This document shows, one piece after another, positions 38,445 to 46,539 of a stretch of 64,000 bases of DNA. Source of the stretch: Polyangia bacterium (GTDB taxonomy: Bacteria > Myxococcota_A > Polyangia > Nannocystales > Nannocystaceae); NCBI GenBank assembly GCA_030424595.1, contig JAUHWG010000026.1:1-64000 (forward strand), in the 5' to 3' direction. Positions within the stretch are counted from its first letter, which is position 1, and each line of letters begins with the position of its first letter. The notes below the pieces were generated by a model that did not search any database, was not told where the DNA came from, and was given only the letters and a program-made list of their open reading frames with translations. The translations under genes and the position numbers were made by a program.

Positions 38445-39463
38445 TTCGCCCGCACCGTGATCACGCGCTTGCCCCGAGCTCCCCCGGCTTGCTGGTCGGC
38501 GAGCGCGCGAGGGACCTCGCGCAGGTCGTAGGTTCGCTGCACCACCGGCCGAAGCTCGCCACGCTCTACGAGCTCGGTGAGCTGCTGCAGGCTCTCGGCG
38601 CTGGGGGTGTCGATGAAGCTGATGAACTTGGCGTCTCGGCCGATGTTTCCGACGTTCATCGCGATCATACGCGGGAGCGGGCCGAGCCAGTCGCCGCCGT
38701 TGCCGGCGCTCACCGCGACCCAGCGTCCGCCCGGTCGCAGCATGCTGCGGGCCGCCGACACGGGGAGTGTCCCTGAGGTGTCGATGACGACGTCGTAAGT
38801 GGCGGTCGCCTCCGTGACGTCCTCTCGTCGATAGTCGATCACGCGCGCTGCTCCCAGCTCGCGAGCGAGGTCGGCGTTCTTCCCACTGCAGACCGCATCC
38901 ACCTCGGCGCCGTCCGCTACGGCGATCTGGAGCGCGAAATGACCGACGCCGCCCGTGGCGCCGATGACCAGCACGCGCTCGCCAGCGGCGACACGTCCGT
39001 GCTCGCGCACGGCCTCGCGCGCCGTCATTCCCGAGGTGGGTATGGCGGCCGCCTCGGCGAAGCTCAAGCCAGCGGGCATCTTCGCGAGCAAAGCTTCGGG
39101 TCCAACGACGAAGTCGGCGAACGAGCCTCGCTTCAGCTCCCCGTAGACCGCGTCCCCCACCTTCAAGCGGCTCACGCCCTCACCCACGGCGTCGATCACC
39201 CCCGCGACGTCCAAGCCCGGAAGGCCGTGCTTGGGCTTGACGAGGCCGAAGCCAGCCAGCCGCATCAGATAGGGGCGCCCGGTCATCATGTGCACGTCGC
39301 CGGCCGCGACCGACGAGGCGTGAACGCGCACACGGACTTCGCCGTGCCCAGGGGTGGGGACCGGCTGCGCATCGTTCAGCGACAGCGTCTCGGGGCCTCC
39401 GTACTCGCGCTGCACCACCGCGCGCATCGTCTCCGTCATCGCCTCTGTTGGGTCTGCGGTCAT
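38441..39463 (-). CDS. NADP-dependent medium-chain quinone-oxidoreductase-like protein
   Basis: A 340-residue MDR-superfamily enzyme. It has the GroES-like N-terminal domain (GEVRVRVHASSVAAGDVHMM) and Rossmann domain VLVIGATGGVGHFALQIA, but none of the zinc-binding Cys/His of alcohol dehydrogenases, placing it with zeta-crystallin-like quinone oxidoreductases. GGAACGA precedes ATG 39463; ATG 39475 is an alternative. First gene of a two-gene operon with tetR-like gene; the operator sits about 35 bp upstream. Confidence 0.88.
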   Translation of the reverse strand: MTADPTEAMTETMRAVVQREYGGPETLSLNDAQPVPTPGHGEVRVRVHASSVAAGDVHMMTGRPYLMRLAGFGLVKPKHGLPGLDVAGVIDAVGEGVSRLKVGDAVYGELKRGSFADFVVGPEALLAKMPAGLSFAEAAAIPTSGMTAREAVREHGRVAAGERVLVIGATGGVGHFALQIAVADGAEVDAVCSGKNADLARELGAARVIDYRREDVTEATATYDVVIDTSGTLPVSAARSMLRPGGRWVAVSAGNGGDWLGPLPRMIAMNVGNIGRDAKFISFIDTPSAESLQQLTELVERGELRPVVQRTYDLREVPRALADQQAGGARGKRVITVRAK

Positions 39464-39495
39464 CGCTCGTTCCATCCTGTTCGCCGAGCGTCTAA

Positions 39496-39540
39496 ACATA
39501 CGCCGTAAGCTTACGGTGTATGTAGTACTTACAGTGTAAG
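39496..39540. promoter_or_regulatory. Two palindromic operators for the TetR-family regulator
   Basis: The main site (39496-39523) is a 28-bp palindrome with one mismatched pair: outer arms ACATAC/GTATGT and a perfect 14-bp centre of half-site CCGTAAG. A second palindrome follows at 39528-39540 (CTTACA-G-TGTAAG), sharing the TTAC/GTAA element. They lie directly upstream of the oxidoreductase-TetR operon, the expected place for a repressor site. Confidence 0.75.
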
Positions 39541-39714
39541 CTCGTGTCAAGCCGGACATCGATCTTTCGCTGAATTCCCCCCAGGGTTCGGCAAAGACGA
39601 CCGTAGTCGTCACCTACGGGCGATCCTACCCTTCGTCGACGAGCACCAGACCGACGAAGGGAGGCGCCCTCCGAGCTGGTGAGGGCAGCGTGCGGCGCCA
39701 CGACAGGGGGCCCC

Positions 39715-40977
39715 TCAGCCCAGCCACGGAGCGAAGCGCCTGCGGTAGGGGGCAAAGCGCGCCCGGATGTCGGCCTCGTCGAGCTCGAAGCGCTGGAGAG
39801 AGTAGCGGTGGCGGCCGTGCTTGTGCTGGCGGTTGGCCTCGGCGTAGCGCCTGAGGCGGCGGGCGTGGTCCTCGGTGAACGGCAGCCCGAAGCCCTCTCG
39901 GATCTCCCGGGCGACCTCCACCGGCTCGGAGAGCAGCCGCCGGTAGTCCACATGGTGCACCCGCTTTCCCGCCTCGGTGTCGGCGAATTCCGCGGTGCGG
40001 TTGGCGTAGACGGTGACCTTGTCGAGGTTGGCCTGGACCGAGCGGCGCCAGTCGAGGCTGCGGGTGGCGGTGGCCTGGAGGGCGAGGATGAGGCTGCCCT
40101 CGCTGGCGGAGATGACCTCCGGGGTGCGGTGGGTCTGAACCAGCAGGGCCTCGGGGATCGCCTCGACCAGCGCCGGGAGGTAGGCGCAGTGGGAGGGGCA
40201 CTTGAGCGTGAGCCGCTTCCCGGGGGAGCGGTGCTGGATGTGCTGCAGGACCCGGCGGTAGGTCTGGTAGGCCTCGCGCATGTCCTGCTGGAGCACCCAC
40301 TCCAGGTAGGAGTAGATCGGCGCCGTGGACCAGAAGACCATGCTGCGCATGCCCAGCCGCAGCGAGAAGTTGCACTCGTCGGCCTCGCCCGGGCGCACGA
40401 AGTGGATGGCGTCGAGGTGGTACTGGTCCGCCACCATGCGCCAGGGCACGAACTTGACCTCGAGCTCCAGGCGGCGCAGATCCGGCCCGCGCCCAGGCAC
40501 CGGGTGCACATGCTCGTAGAAGGGCAGGGCCCTCGCGTCGGGGGTGTCGCACAGGAGCCGGTGCAGGAAGGTCGTGCCCGAGCGGGGCAGCCCCAGCACC
40601 ACCAGCGGCGGCACCAGCGGGGTCTGGGCCAGCGCAGGGTCCTTGCGGAACGCATCCTCGACCCGCAGCAGCGCCGCCAGACCGGTGACGATGAAGTCCT
40701 GCTGGTTGGCGCGGCCGAACCAGTGCAGCTCGGCCTCCTCGTTCAGGGCGGTGCACAGGCGATTCAGGGCCTCGTGCACATGGGGCGGGAACAGGGGCGG
40801 GAGACCAGCGGCTCGGCCTGCAGCGCGCATGAGGCGCTCAGGCTCTAAGGTCCAGGGCTTCCAGCGCAGGGCGTCGAAGAGTCCGCCCAGCAGGCGCATG
40901 CTCCAGGGCAGGGGAACCTGCTGCAGTCCGGTCTCCGGGGCCGCCAGGGCCTCCTCGGCTGTGTGCGGCATGCTCAT
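39715..40977 (-). CDS. PAPS-dependent sulfotransferase family protein
   Basis: A 420-residue protein of the bacterial Sulfotransfer_3 type. VLGLPRSGTTFLHRLL is the 5'-phosphosulfate-binding loop; later segments HRTPEVISASEGSL and HVDYRRLLSEPVE fit the 3'-phosphate-binding and C-terminal regions. Such enzymes move sulfate from PAPS to hydroxyl or amino groups of lipids or metabolites. It is the third gene of a coupled operon: its ATG overlaps the stop of the decarboxylase-like gene (ATGA). A lipid product of the upstream fusion enzyme is the obvious candidate acceptor, but this is inference. Confidence 0.85.
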   Translation of the reverse strand: MSMPHTAEEALAAPETGLQQVPLPWSMRLLGGLFDALRWKPWTLEPERLMRAAGRAAGLPPLFPPHVHEALNRLCTALNEEAELHWFGRANQQDFIVTGLAALLRVEDAFRKDPALAQTPLVPPLVVLGLPRSGTTFLHRLLCDTPDARALPFYEHVHPVPGRGPDLRRLELEVKFVPWRMVADQYHLDAIHFVRPGEADECNFSLRLGMRSMVFWSTAPIYSYLEWVLQQDMREAYQTYRRVLQHIQHRSPGKRLTLKCPSHCAYLPALVEAIPEALLVQTHRTPEVISASEGSLILALQATATRSLDWRRSVQANLDKVTVYANRTAEFADTEAGKRVHHVDYRRLLSEPVEVAREIREGFGLPFTEDHARRLRRYAEANRQHKHGRHRYSLQRFELDEADIRARFAPYRRRFAPWLG

Positions 40978-41633
40978 CTCCAGTGCTCCATGGCGCCAAA
41001 GTCCTCCTGGCCGCCCTCCACCAGCTGCTCGCGGAAGGGCACCTCATCGCTCAGGGCGTCGTCGAGGCCCGCCAGCAGGGGGTGATCGCTCAGCTCCAGC
41101 CGCCCCCTCTCCTCCTCGTGCTCTCCGAGCCAGCCCTGCATCTGCACCGGGGCCTGGTACAGTCCCTCGGGACCTTGGGCGAAGCACTGGAACAGGCGCG
41201 CAGTAGGCTTGAGATCGCAGCGGCTCACCTCCAGCTTTAGGATGGTGCCCTGGGCGTCGGAGATCTCCACAGACTCCCGCGAGCCGCCCCGGGCAAAGTC
41301 GCAGCGGATGTCCTGCGCATAGACCGGCAGGCGAAGCCGCTCCTGCGCCAGCTCGCGAGAGGCGGCGGTCGAGGTCGCCAGGAGCCATGGATAGAGGCCG
41401 ATCTCAGGCAGCCCCTGCCCCGGGCGGGCGTCCGGCGGGACCAGCAGCATGAGGGCGAGCTCGGTGAACGAGCCGGCCTCACTGTCGACGAAGTCGAAGG
41501 CCATGAGCGAGAAGATGGCCTGGCCCAGGCGGAAGCCGAGGGGGTGCAGTCCCCCGGGCAGACGAGCGCGGGCGTAGTCCTCGTCGAGGTGGAAGAGGCC
41601 CCCGATGGCGTGGCGGTAGAGATAGCGGGTCAC
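40974..41633 (-). CDS. Acetoacetate-decarboxylase-like protein
   Basis: A 219-residue protein with an acetoacetate decarboxylase-like layout (LHLDEDYARARLPGGLHPLGF, LMLLVPPDARPGQGLPEIGLYPWLLATS, PVYAQDIRCDF). I could not point with confidence to the Schiff-base Lys of true decarboxylases, so it may be a binding or non-decarboxylating relative. GTG start overlaps the stop of the fusion-enzyme gene by 4 bp, and its own stop overlaps the sulfotransferase start, which ties it to the same pathway. Confidence 0.6.
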   Translation of the reverse strand: MTRYLYRHAIGGLFHLDEDYARARLPGGLHPLGFRLGQAIFSLMAFDFVDSEAGSFTELALMLLVPPDARPGQGLPEIGLYPWLLATSTAASRELAQERLRLPVYAQDIRCDFARGGSRESVEISDAQGTILKLEVSRCDLKPTARLFQCFAQGPEGLYQAPVQMQGWLGEHEEERGRLELSDHPLLAGLDDALSDEVPFREQLVEGGQEDFGAMEHWR

Positions 41634-44600
41634 TGGATCACCTCATGGGAACGGAGGACATCGCCGATGACGCGGGCTGCGCGGAGGAGGTCTCGGGGGC
41701 TGTGGGTCGCGGAGACAGAGATGCGGAAGCGCGCGTGGTTCTTCTTGACCGCCGGGTAGCGGACCGGGTTGAGGTACACGCCCGCCTGGAGGAGGTCGCG
41801 GGTGATGTCGAAGATGCGCTCGTCGTCGTGCACGAGCACCGGGATGACCTGGGAGCGGGTCTGGCCGATGTCGACCCCCTCGCCCAGCAGGGCCTCTTGC
41901 ATGACGCGCACGTTCTCCCACAGCCTGGTTCGTAGCTGAGGATTCGCACGCAGCACCCGAAGCGCGGCCAACAGGCCACCGGCCACCGGTGGGGCGAGCG
42001 CGCAGCTGAAGGTGCGGGAGCGTGCATAGGTCCGCACGTAGTCGATGAGCTCAGCCGAGCCGCCGACATAGCCGCCCATGCCGCCCATGCTCTTGGAGAG
42101 GGTGCCGATGTGCACGTCGACGCCGTCCTCGACCCCCAGGTGCTCCACCACGCCCCGGCCGTTCTCGCCGAAGACAAAGGCGGAGTGGGCCTCATCGACG
42201 AGCAGACGGGCGCCGTAGCGGCGGCACAGGGCAACGATCTCGGGCAGCGGCGGCAGGTCGCCGTCCATGCTGTAGACCCCCTCTACCGCGACGAGCACCC
42301 GCCCCTCGGCCCGGCGGAGCGCCCGCTCCAGGCTGCGCATGTCGTTGTGGCGGAAGTACACCATCCGGGCGCGAGAGAGGGCGACCCCGTCGACGATGCT
42401 GGCGTGGGCCAGGGCGTCGGCGATCACCACATCGCCCGGCCCCACCAGGGCGGAGATCACCCCCACGTTGGTCGAGTAGCCGGTGGGGAAGATCAGCACG
42501 TCCTCGACGCCCTTGAAGTCGGCCAGCTCCGCCTCGAGCTCCTGATGGACCGCCAGCAGGCCGGAGAGCATCGGGCTTCCCGAGGCCGAGAGCCCGTAGC
42601 GCTGCACCGCCTCCGCCGCGGCCCTGGCCACCTCGGGGTGGGTCGACAGGCCCAGGTAGTTGTAGGAGGCGAGGTTGATGAGGCTCTCGGCTCCCGGAGC
42701 CTCTCCCCCGAGCGACACCCGGGCAGAAGGTGCGGTGGTCAGGGGCTGATCGTAGAGTTCGTAGCCGCCGGGACGCGCCTCCCGCGACCAGCGGGCGAAG
42801 TGCTGGTGGATCTCGAAGAGGTCGTCGCCGGTGGCGCTCTGGAAGTGAGAGACGTCGCGGCTCTGCCAGTCCATGGGCGCCTCGGCGGCGGGCGCTGCGG
42901 TGAGCTGGTCGGCGATCTGCTGCAGGCTGGCGCCCTCCAGGCCCTCCACGGACACGGGGCGCCCGAGCTGATCCTCCAGGTGAGCAGAGAGCTCTGCGAT
43001 CACCACGGAGTCCAGGCCGAGCTCCGCCAGGGTGGCGTCTGGGCGCAGGGCCTCACGGGAGACGCCGGTTACCGTCACCAGCGCATCGACCAGCAGCGCG
43101 AGGGAGGCGGGCGCCGGCGGAGCCTCGGCGGTGGGCGCGGGGGCAGCGGTCTCTTGGGCCAGGTAGATCGCACAGCACGCGCTCCGCATGAGCTTGCCGC
43201 TCGAGGTCTTGGGCAGGCTGCGGCGGGGGACCGGGAGGATGGCCTCCACTGTCACGCCTTGGCGCTCGGAGATGGCGCGCCTCGCTGCCCTGATGACCTC
43301 GGCGAGCGCCTCGCCCTCCAGCGAGGTCTCTATCAGCATGCCGACCACCTCGCCGCCCTCACGCGGGACACCAAAGGCCGCGAAGCTGCCGGGGCGCGCG
43401 GCGGGGTGCGATGCCTCGGCCGTCCGCTCCAGGTCGTGGGGGACCACGTTGCGGCCGTGGAGGATGATGAGCTCCTTGATGCGCCCGGTCACAAAGAGCT
43501 GCCCCTCCGCGAGGAAGCCCAGGTCGCCCGTCGCGAGCCAACGACCCTCGTGGCCCTCCAGGGTGTGCCCGAAGGCGCGCGCGGTGGCCTCGGGGTTGTT
43601 CCAGTAGCCCTGGGCCACGTGGGGACCCTGCAGCCAGATCTCGCCCACGCGCCCGTCGGCCACCGCCTGGCCATCCTGCACGATGCACAGCCGCGAAGGT
43701 GGAGCCTTCCCGGAGGCCGCCAGGAGGCGTCCCTCGGGGTGAGGATCGGCGATCCGGCGCTCGAGCAGGCCCGGGGAGAAGCGCTCGATCGTCGGCTGCT
43801 GCCCGGCAGGCCCGCCGGAGGCCAGCAGCGTGGCCTCGGCGAGGCCGTAGGTGGGGAACAGCCCCTCTGGGCGGAAGCCGCAGGGGGCGAAGACCTCGGC
43901 AAAGCGAGCGAGCACGGCCGGGTCCACCGGCTCTGCGCCGTTGAAGGCCAGGCGCCAGCGCGAGAGATCGAGGCGCTCGATGTCCTCCGGACGCACGCGG
44001 CGTGCGCAGAGGCTGTAGGCGAAGTTGGGTGCACCAGAGACGGTCGCGCCGGTGTCGGAGATGGTCCGCAGCCAGGAGAGAGGGCGCCTCAGGAAGTCGA
44101 GGGGCGACATGAGGTGCACCGGCGTCTCGTTGCACAGGGCCGTGAGGGTGGTGCCGATGAGCCCCATGTCGTGGAACAGGGGCAGCCAGGACACGGCGAC
44201 ATCGCCAGGGCGCAGGTCCATGGCCCGGGCGATCATGCCCATGTTGGCTACGAGGTTGCCGTGGCTGATCATGACACCGCGCGGGGTGCCGGTGGAGCCC
44301 GAGGTGTACTGGAGGAAGGCCAGCGCCTCTGCGCTCGGGTCAGCGACCGTGTGGCCGTCGTCCTCGCGGAGCTGATCGACCGCCAGCCACGGCTGGCTCG
44401 CCAGCTCCGGCGGAAGATCCGGCAGCGCCTCTCGGAGGCCGAGCACAAAGCTCTGGGTGAGGACCACGCTCACCTCGGCGTTGCGGGCGATGGCCGCGAG
44501 CCTGGGGAGGGTCCGCTCGAGCCGGGCGGGATCGGGGGGGTAGGCCGGGACCGCGATCACGCCTGCGTACAGGCAGCCGAGGAAGGCGTCGATGAAGTCG

Positions 44601-44863
44601 AGCCCGGGCGGAAAGAGCAGGAGGGCCCGCGCCCCAGAGGCGACGCTCTGGCGGAGACCGGCGGCCACCTGGCGGGCGCGCATGTGCAGTTCCTGGCAGC
44701 GACGGTTGGTGCGGGCGCCGCTGGGATCGCCCTCGTCGAGGAAGGAGAAGGCGAGGGCCTCAGGGGTGCGCCGGGCGCGTTGATGCAGTCGCGCGACGAC
44801 GCCGGTGGGCAGCGAGAAGCCGACAGGGGGCGGGGAGCAGGCGTGCCGGTCCAGAGCGGTCAT
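41630..44863 (-). CDS. Fatty-acyl-AMP ligase - ACP - alpha-oxoamine synthase fusion
   Basis: A 1077-residue cytoplasmic enzyme with three parts. Residues 1 to about 580 are a fatty-acyl-AMP ligase: YTSGSTGTPRG at 186-196, PLFHDMGLIG, YGLAEATLL and the C-terminal LPKTSSGKLMR. An acyl carrier domain follows with the phosphopantetheine Ser in LGLDSV. From about 720 on is a PLP-dependent alpha-oxoamine synthase: SYNYLGLSTHPEV, FRHNDM, VDEAHSAF and the Schiff-base Lys at about 924 in TLSKSMGG. It should activate a fatty acid, load it on its own ACP and condense it with an amino acid with loss of CO2, giving a long-chain 3-keto amine, as serine palmitoyltransferase does. The amino acid is not predictable. 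Divergent from the epimerase gene. Confidence 0.9.
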   Translation of the reverse strand: MTALDRHACSPPPVGFSLPTGVVARLHQRARRTPEALAFSFLDEGDPSGARTNRRCQELHMRARQVAAGLRQSVASGARALLLFPPGLDFIDAFLGCLYAGVIAVPAYPPDPARLERTLPRLAAIARNAEVSVVLTQSFVLGLREALPDLPPELASQPWLAVDQLREDDGHTVADPSAEALAFLQYTSGSTGTPRGVMISHGNLVANMGMIARAMDLRPGDVAVSWLPLFHDMGLIGTTLTALCNETPVHLMSPLDFLRRPLSWLRTISDTGATVSGAPNFAYSLCARRVRPEDIERLDLSRWRLAFNGAEPVDPAVLARFAEVFAPCGFRPEGLFPTYGLAEATLLASGGPAGQQPTIERFSPGLLERRIADPHPEGRLLAASGKAPPSRLCIVQDGQAVADGRVGEIWLQGPHVAQGYWNNPEATARAFGHTLEGHEGRWLATGDLGFLAEGQLFVTGRIKELIILHGRNVVPHDLERTAEASHPAARPGSFAAFGVPREGGEVVGMLIETSLEGEALAEVIRAARRAISERQGVTVEAILPVPRRSLPKTSSGKLMRSACCAIYLAQETAAPAPTAEAPPAPASLALLVDALVTVTGVSREALRPDATLAELGLDSVVIAELSAHLEDQLGRPVSVEGLEGASLQQIADQLTAAPAAEAPMDWQSRDVSHFQSATGDDLFEIHQHFARWSREARPGGYELYDQPLTTAPSARVSLGGEAPGAESLINLASYNYLGLSTHPEVARAAAEAVQRYGLSASGSPMLSGLLAVHQELEAELADFKGVEDVLIFPTGYSTNVGVISALVGPGDVVIADALAHASIVDGVALSRARMVYFRHNDMRSLERALRRAEGRVLVAVEGVYSMDGDLPPLPEIVALCRRYGARLLVDEAHSAFVFGENGRGVVEHLGVEDGVDVHIGTLSKSMGGMGGYVGGSAELIDYVRTYARSRTFSCALAPPVAGGLLAALRVLRANPQLRTRLWENVRVMQEALLGEGVDIGQTRSQVIPVLVHDDERIFDITRDLLQAGVYLNPVRYPAVKKNHARFRISVSATHSPRDLLRAARVIGDVLRSHEVIQ

Positions 44864-44993
44864 GGTCAGTTCCTAGTCGGGGGTTGGGATGGCTGTACCA
44901 ACGAACGCCGCCGAGCAGCCGGAGTGAGCCGGAGATGGCGCTGCGCGCGGCCTGCCGCTAAGGTACCGTGAGAGGCCGCTGACAGGAACAACG

Positions 44994-46010
44994 ATGCAGC
45001 TCTTCGTCACCGGCGGGCACGGGTTTATTGGCTCGCGACTCGCCCGCCTTGCGCTCGAGCGCGGGCACACGCTGCGGTGCCTGGTTCGCCCCACCAGCGA
45101 CACCCACCGAATCGACGATCTCGACTGGACGCCTGCGGTGGGCGACATCCGAGACCGAGACGCGCTGCGGGGCGCCATGGACGGCTGCGAGGGCGTCATC
45201 CACCTCGCCGCCGTAAGTTCCTGGGAGGATCATCGCTCCCCGGCCCTGCTCCCCACGATCGACGACGGCACCCGGAACGTGCTGGAGGTGGCCGAGGCGC
45301 TCGGCCTCCGCCGCATGGTGCATGTCTCCTCGCTGGCGGCCGTCAACGGCTCACCGGATCCGGAGCTGTTCGACGAAGAAGCACCCTTCACCCTATCTGA
45401 CCGCGGCCTGCGCTACGCCGAGGCCAAGCTCGCCGCGGAGGCCCACGCCCGCGCGGTGGCGGCCCGCGGGCGCCTGGAGGTCGTCATCGTCAACCCGGCG
45501 GAGACCTACGGGCCCGGAGACCACGGCCTCGTGACCGCCAGCAACCTCCTGGACATCCTGCGCGACTGGCCCGCGGTTGCCTGCGCAGGCGGGACCAGCG
45601 TGGTGCACGTCGACGACGTGGCGGCAGGCATCCTCGCCGCCCTCGAGCGCGGCCGCAGCGGCGCCCGCTACATCCTCGGCGGCGACAACCTCAGCGTGCC
45701 CGAGCTGGTCCGGCTGACCCTGCGGCTGGCCGGCCAGCGCAAGCCGGTGCTGGTGCTGCCGCGGGGCCCGCTTCGCCATGGGGTGCGGCTCCTCGATCGG
45801 CTCGGCCTGCCCACGCCCCTCCTGCCCGAGGTCCTCGACTACGCCACCCTCTACTGGTTCGCCGACAACCGGCGCGCCCGCGAGGAGCTCGGCCTCTGCT
45901 TTCGCTCTGCTGAAGACGCCATCCGAGACACCCTCCGCTGGTTGCTCGCGGCCGATCTGCTCCCCCCCAGGCTCGCCCCCGCCCTGGCCCCCAGGGTAAA
46001 GTGCACCTGA
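44994..46010 (+). CDS. NAD-dependent epimerase/dehydratase (ketoreductase-like SDR)
   Basis: A 338-residue extended SDR. It has TGGHGFIGSRLARLAL, the catalytic Ser region VHVSSLAAVNG and RYAEAKLAAE (Tyr-Lys), with VNPAETYGPGDHG and VHVDDVAAGILAAL. This subgroup includes dihydroflavonol-reductase-like, OleD-like and bacterial ceramide-reductase-like proteins that reduce 3-keto groups on lipid chains. It starts 130 bp from the divergent ligase-ACP-oxoamine-synthase gene, so reduction of the 3-keto amine product is an attractive role. Ends in RVKCT, possibly extended by local recombination. Confidence 0.82.
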   Translation: MQLFVTGGHGFIGSRLARLALERGHTLRCLVRPTSDTHRIDDLDWTPAVGDIRDRDALRGAMDGCEGVIHLAAVSSWEDHRSPALLPTIDDGTRNVLEVAEALGLRRMVHVSSLAAVNGSPDPELFDEEAPFTLSDRGLRYAEAKLAAEAHARAVAARGRLEVVIVNPAETYGPGDHGLVTASNLLDILRDWPAVACAGGTSVVHVDDVAAGILAALERGRSGARYILGGDNLSVPELVRLTLRLAGQRKPVLVLPRGPLRHGVRLLDRLGLPTPLLPEVLDYATLYWFADNRRAREELGLCFRSAEDAIRDTLRWLLAADLLPPRLAPALAPRVKCT

Positions 46011-46055
46011 GGCGCAATCCATCACGCTCGATTGCACTGGATTGCACTTTTACTT

Positions 46056-46104
46056 GCGGCTCGTCGGCTGCGACTCTTTGCTAGCGGCTCGTCGGCTGCG
46101 ACTC
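46056..46104. repeat. 21-bp direct repeat pair after the epimerase gene
   Basis: GCGGCTCGTCGGCTGCGACT occurs at 46056 and again at 46084 (28-bp period), followed by GAGCCG-rich partial copies to about 46210 and preceded by two copies of ATTGCACT. The 46011-46210 stretch is the most AT-rich of the island and marks the epimerase 3' boundary; no gene is seen in it. Confidence 0.6.
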
Positions 46105-46218
46105 ATCATATTGCCTCTCAGACTATCCTATTTGGCGAAGAGTCCTGTTATGAGTCGCTCCGTCAAAAAGCGAACAACCGCTGAGCCGTAGAGCCGCAGC
46201 TGCTGAGCCGCTAGCTGA

Positions 46219-46430
46219 CTACCCAGAGCCCTCGGCGTCTGCGCTGCCGCCGCCCATCTTCTTCGCCGCGAGCTTCACCGCAGCGCGGATGCGGGGGTAG
46301 GTGCGGCACCGGCAGATGTTGGCGGAGAGGGCGGCGTCGATGTGCGGTTATCGCGGTAGGGCCGACCCCGTCGACGATGGTCGCCGCGTGGAGGTGCATG
46401 CCGAAGGCGGAGACGGTCCCCGGCCGCGGC
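46219..46430 (-). pseudogene. Mixed remnant: [2Fe-2S] oxidoreductase C terminus and transposase piece
   Basis: On the reverse strand 46219-46335 encodes IDAALSANICRCRTYPRIRA and a terminal KKMGGG tail, the C-terminal cluster motif of isoquinoline-1-oxidoreductase/xanthine-dehydrogenase small subunits. Upstream in another frame, SAFGMHLHAATIVDG (about 46380-46425) matches a Y2/IS91-type transposase motif that also appears at about 61100. Both are short and frame-broken. Confidence 0.5.
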
Positions 46431-46539
46431 TCGGTGTCGGCCGGCGCGGCGAGCCGCGGGCCTCCGAGGTATTGCTGAACACAGGTCGCGAGCGCGGGGT
46501 CGTGAGACCGGCGCGTTGAGAGCGCGGCGCAATCGCTCG

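Noticed and set aside
38441..39463. Zinc-dependent alcohol dehydrogenase
   Set aside because: The zinc-binding Cys/His residues are missing, so it fits the zinc-free quinone-oxidoreductase group.
42110..44971. A 953-codon forward frame opposite the ligase-ACP-oxoamine synthase gene
   Set aside because: Antisense shadow. The minus-strand frame has all catalytic motifs of three enzymes.
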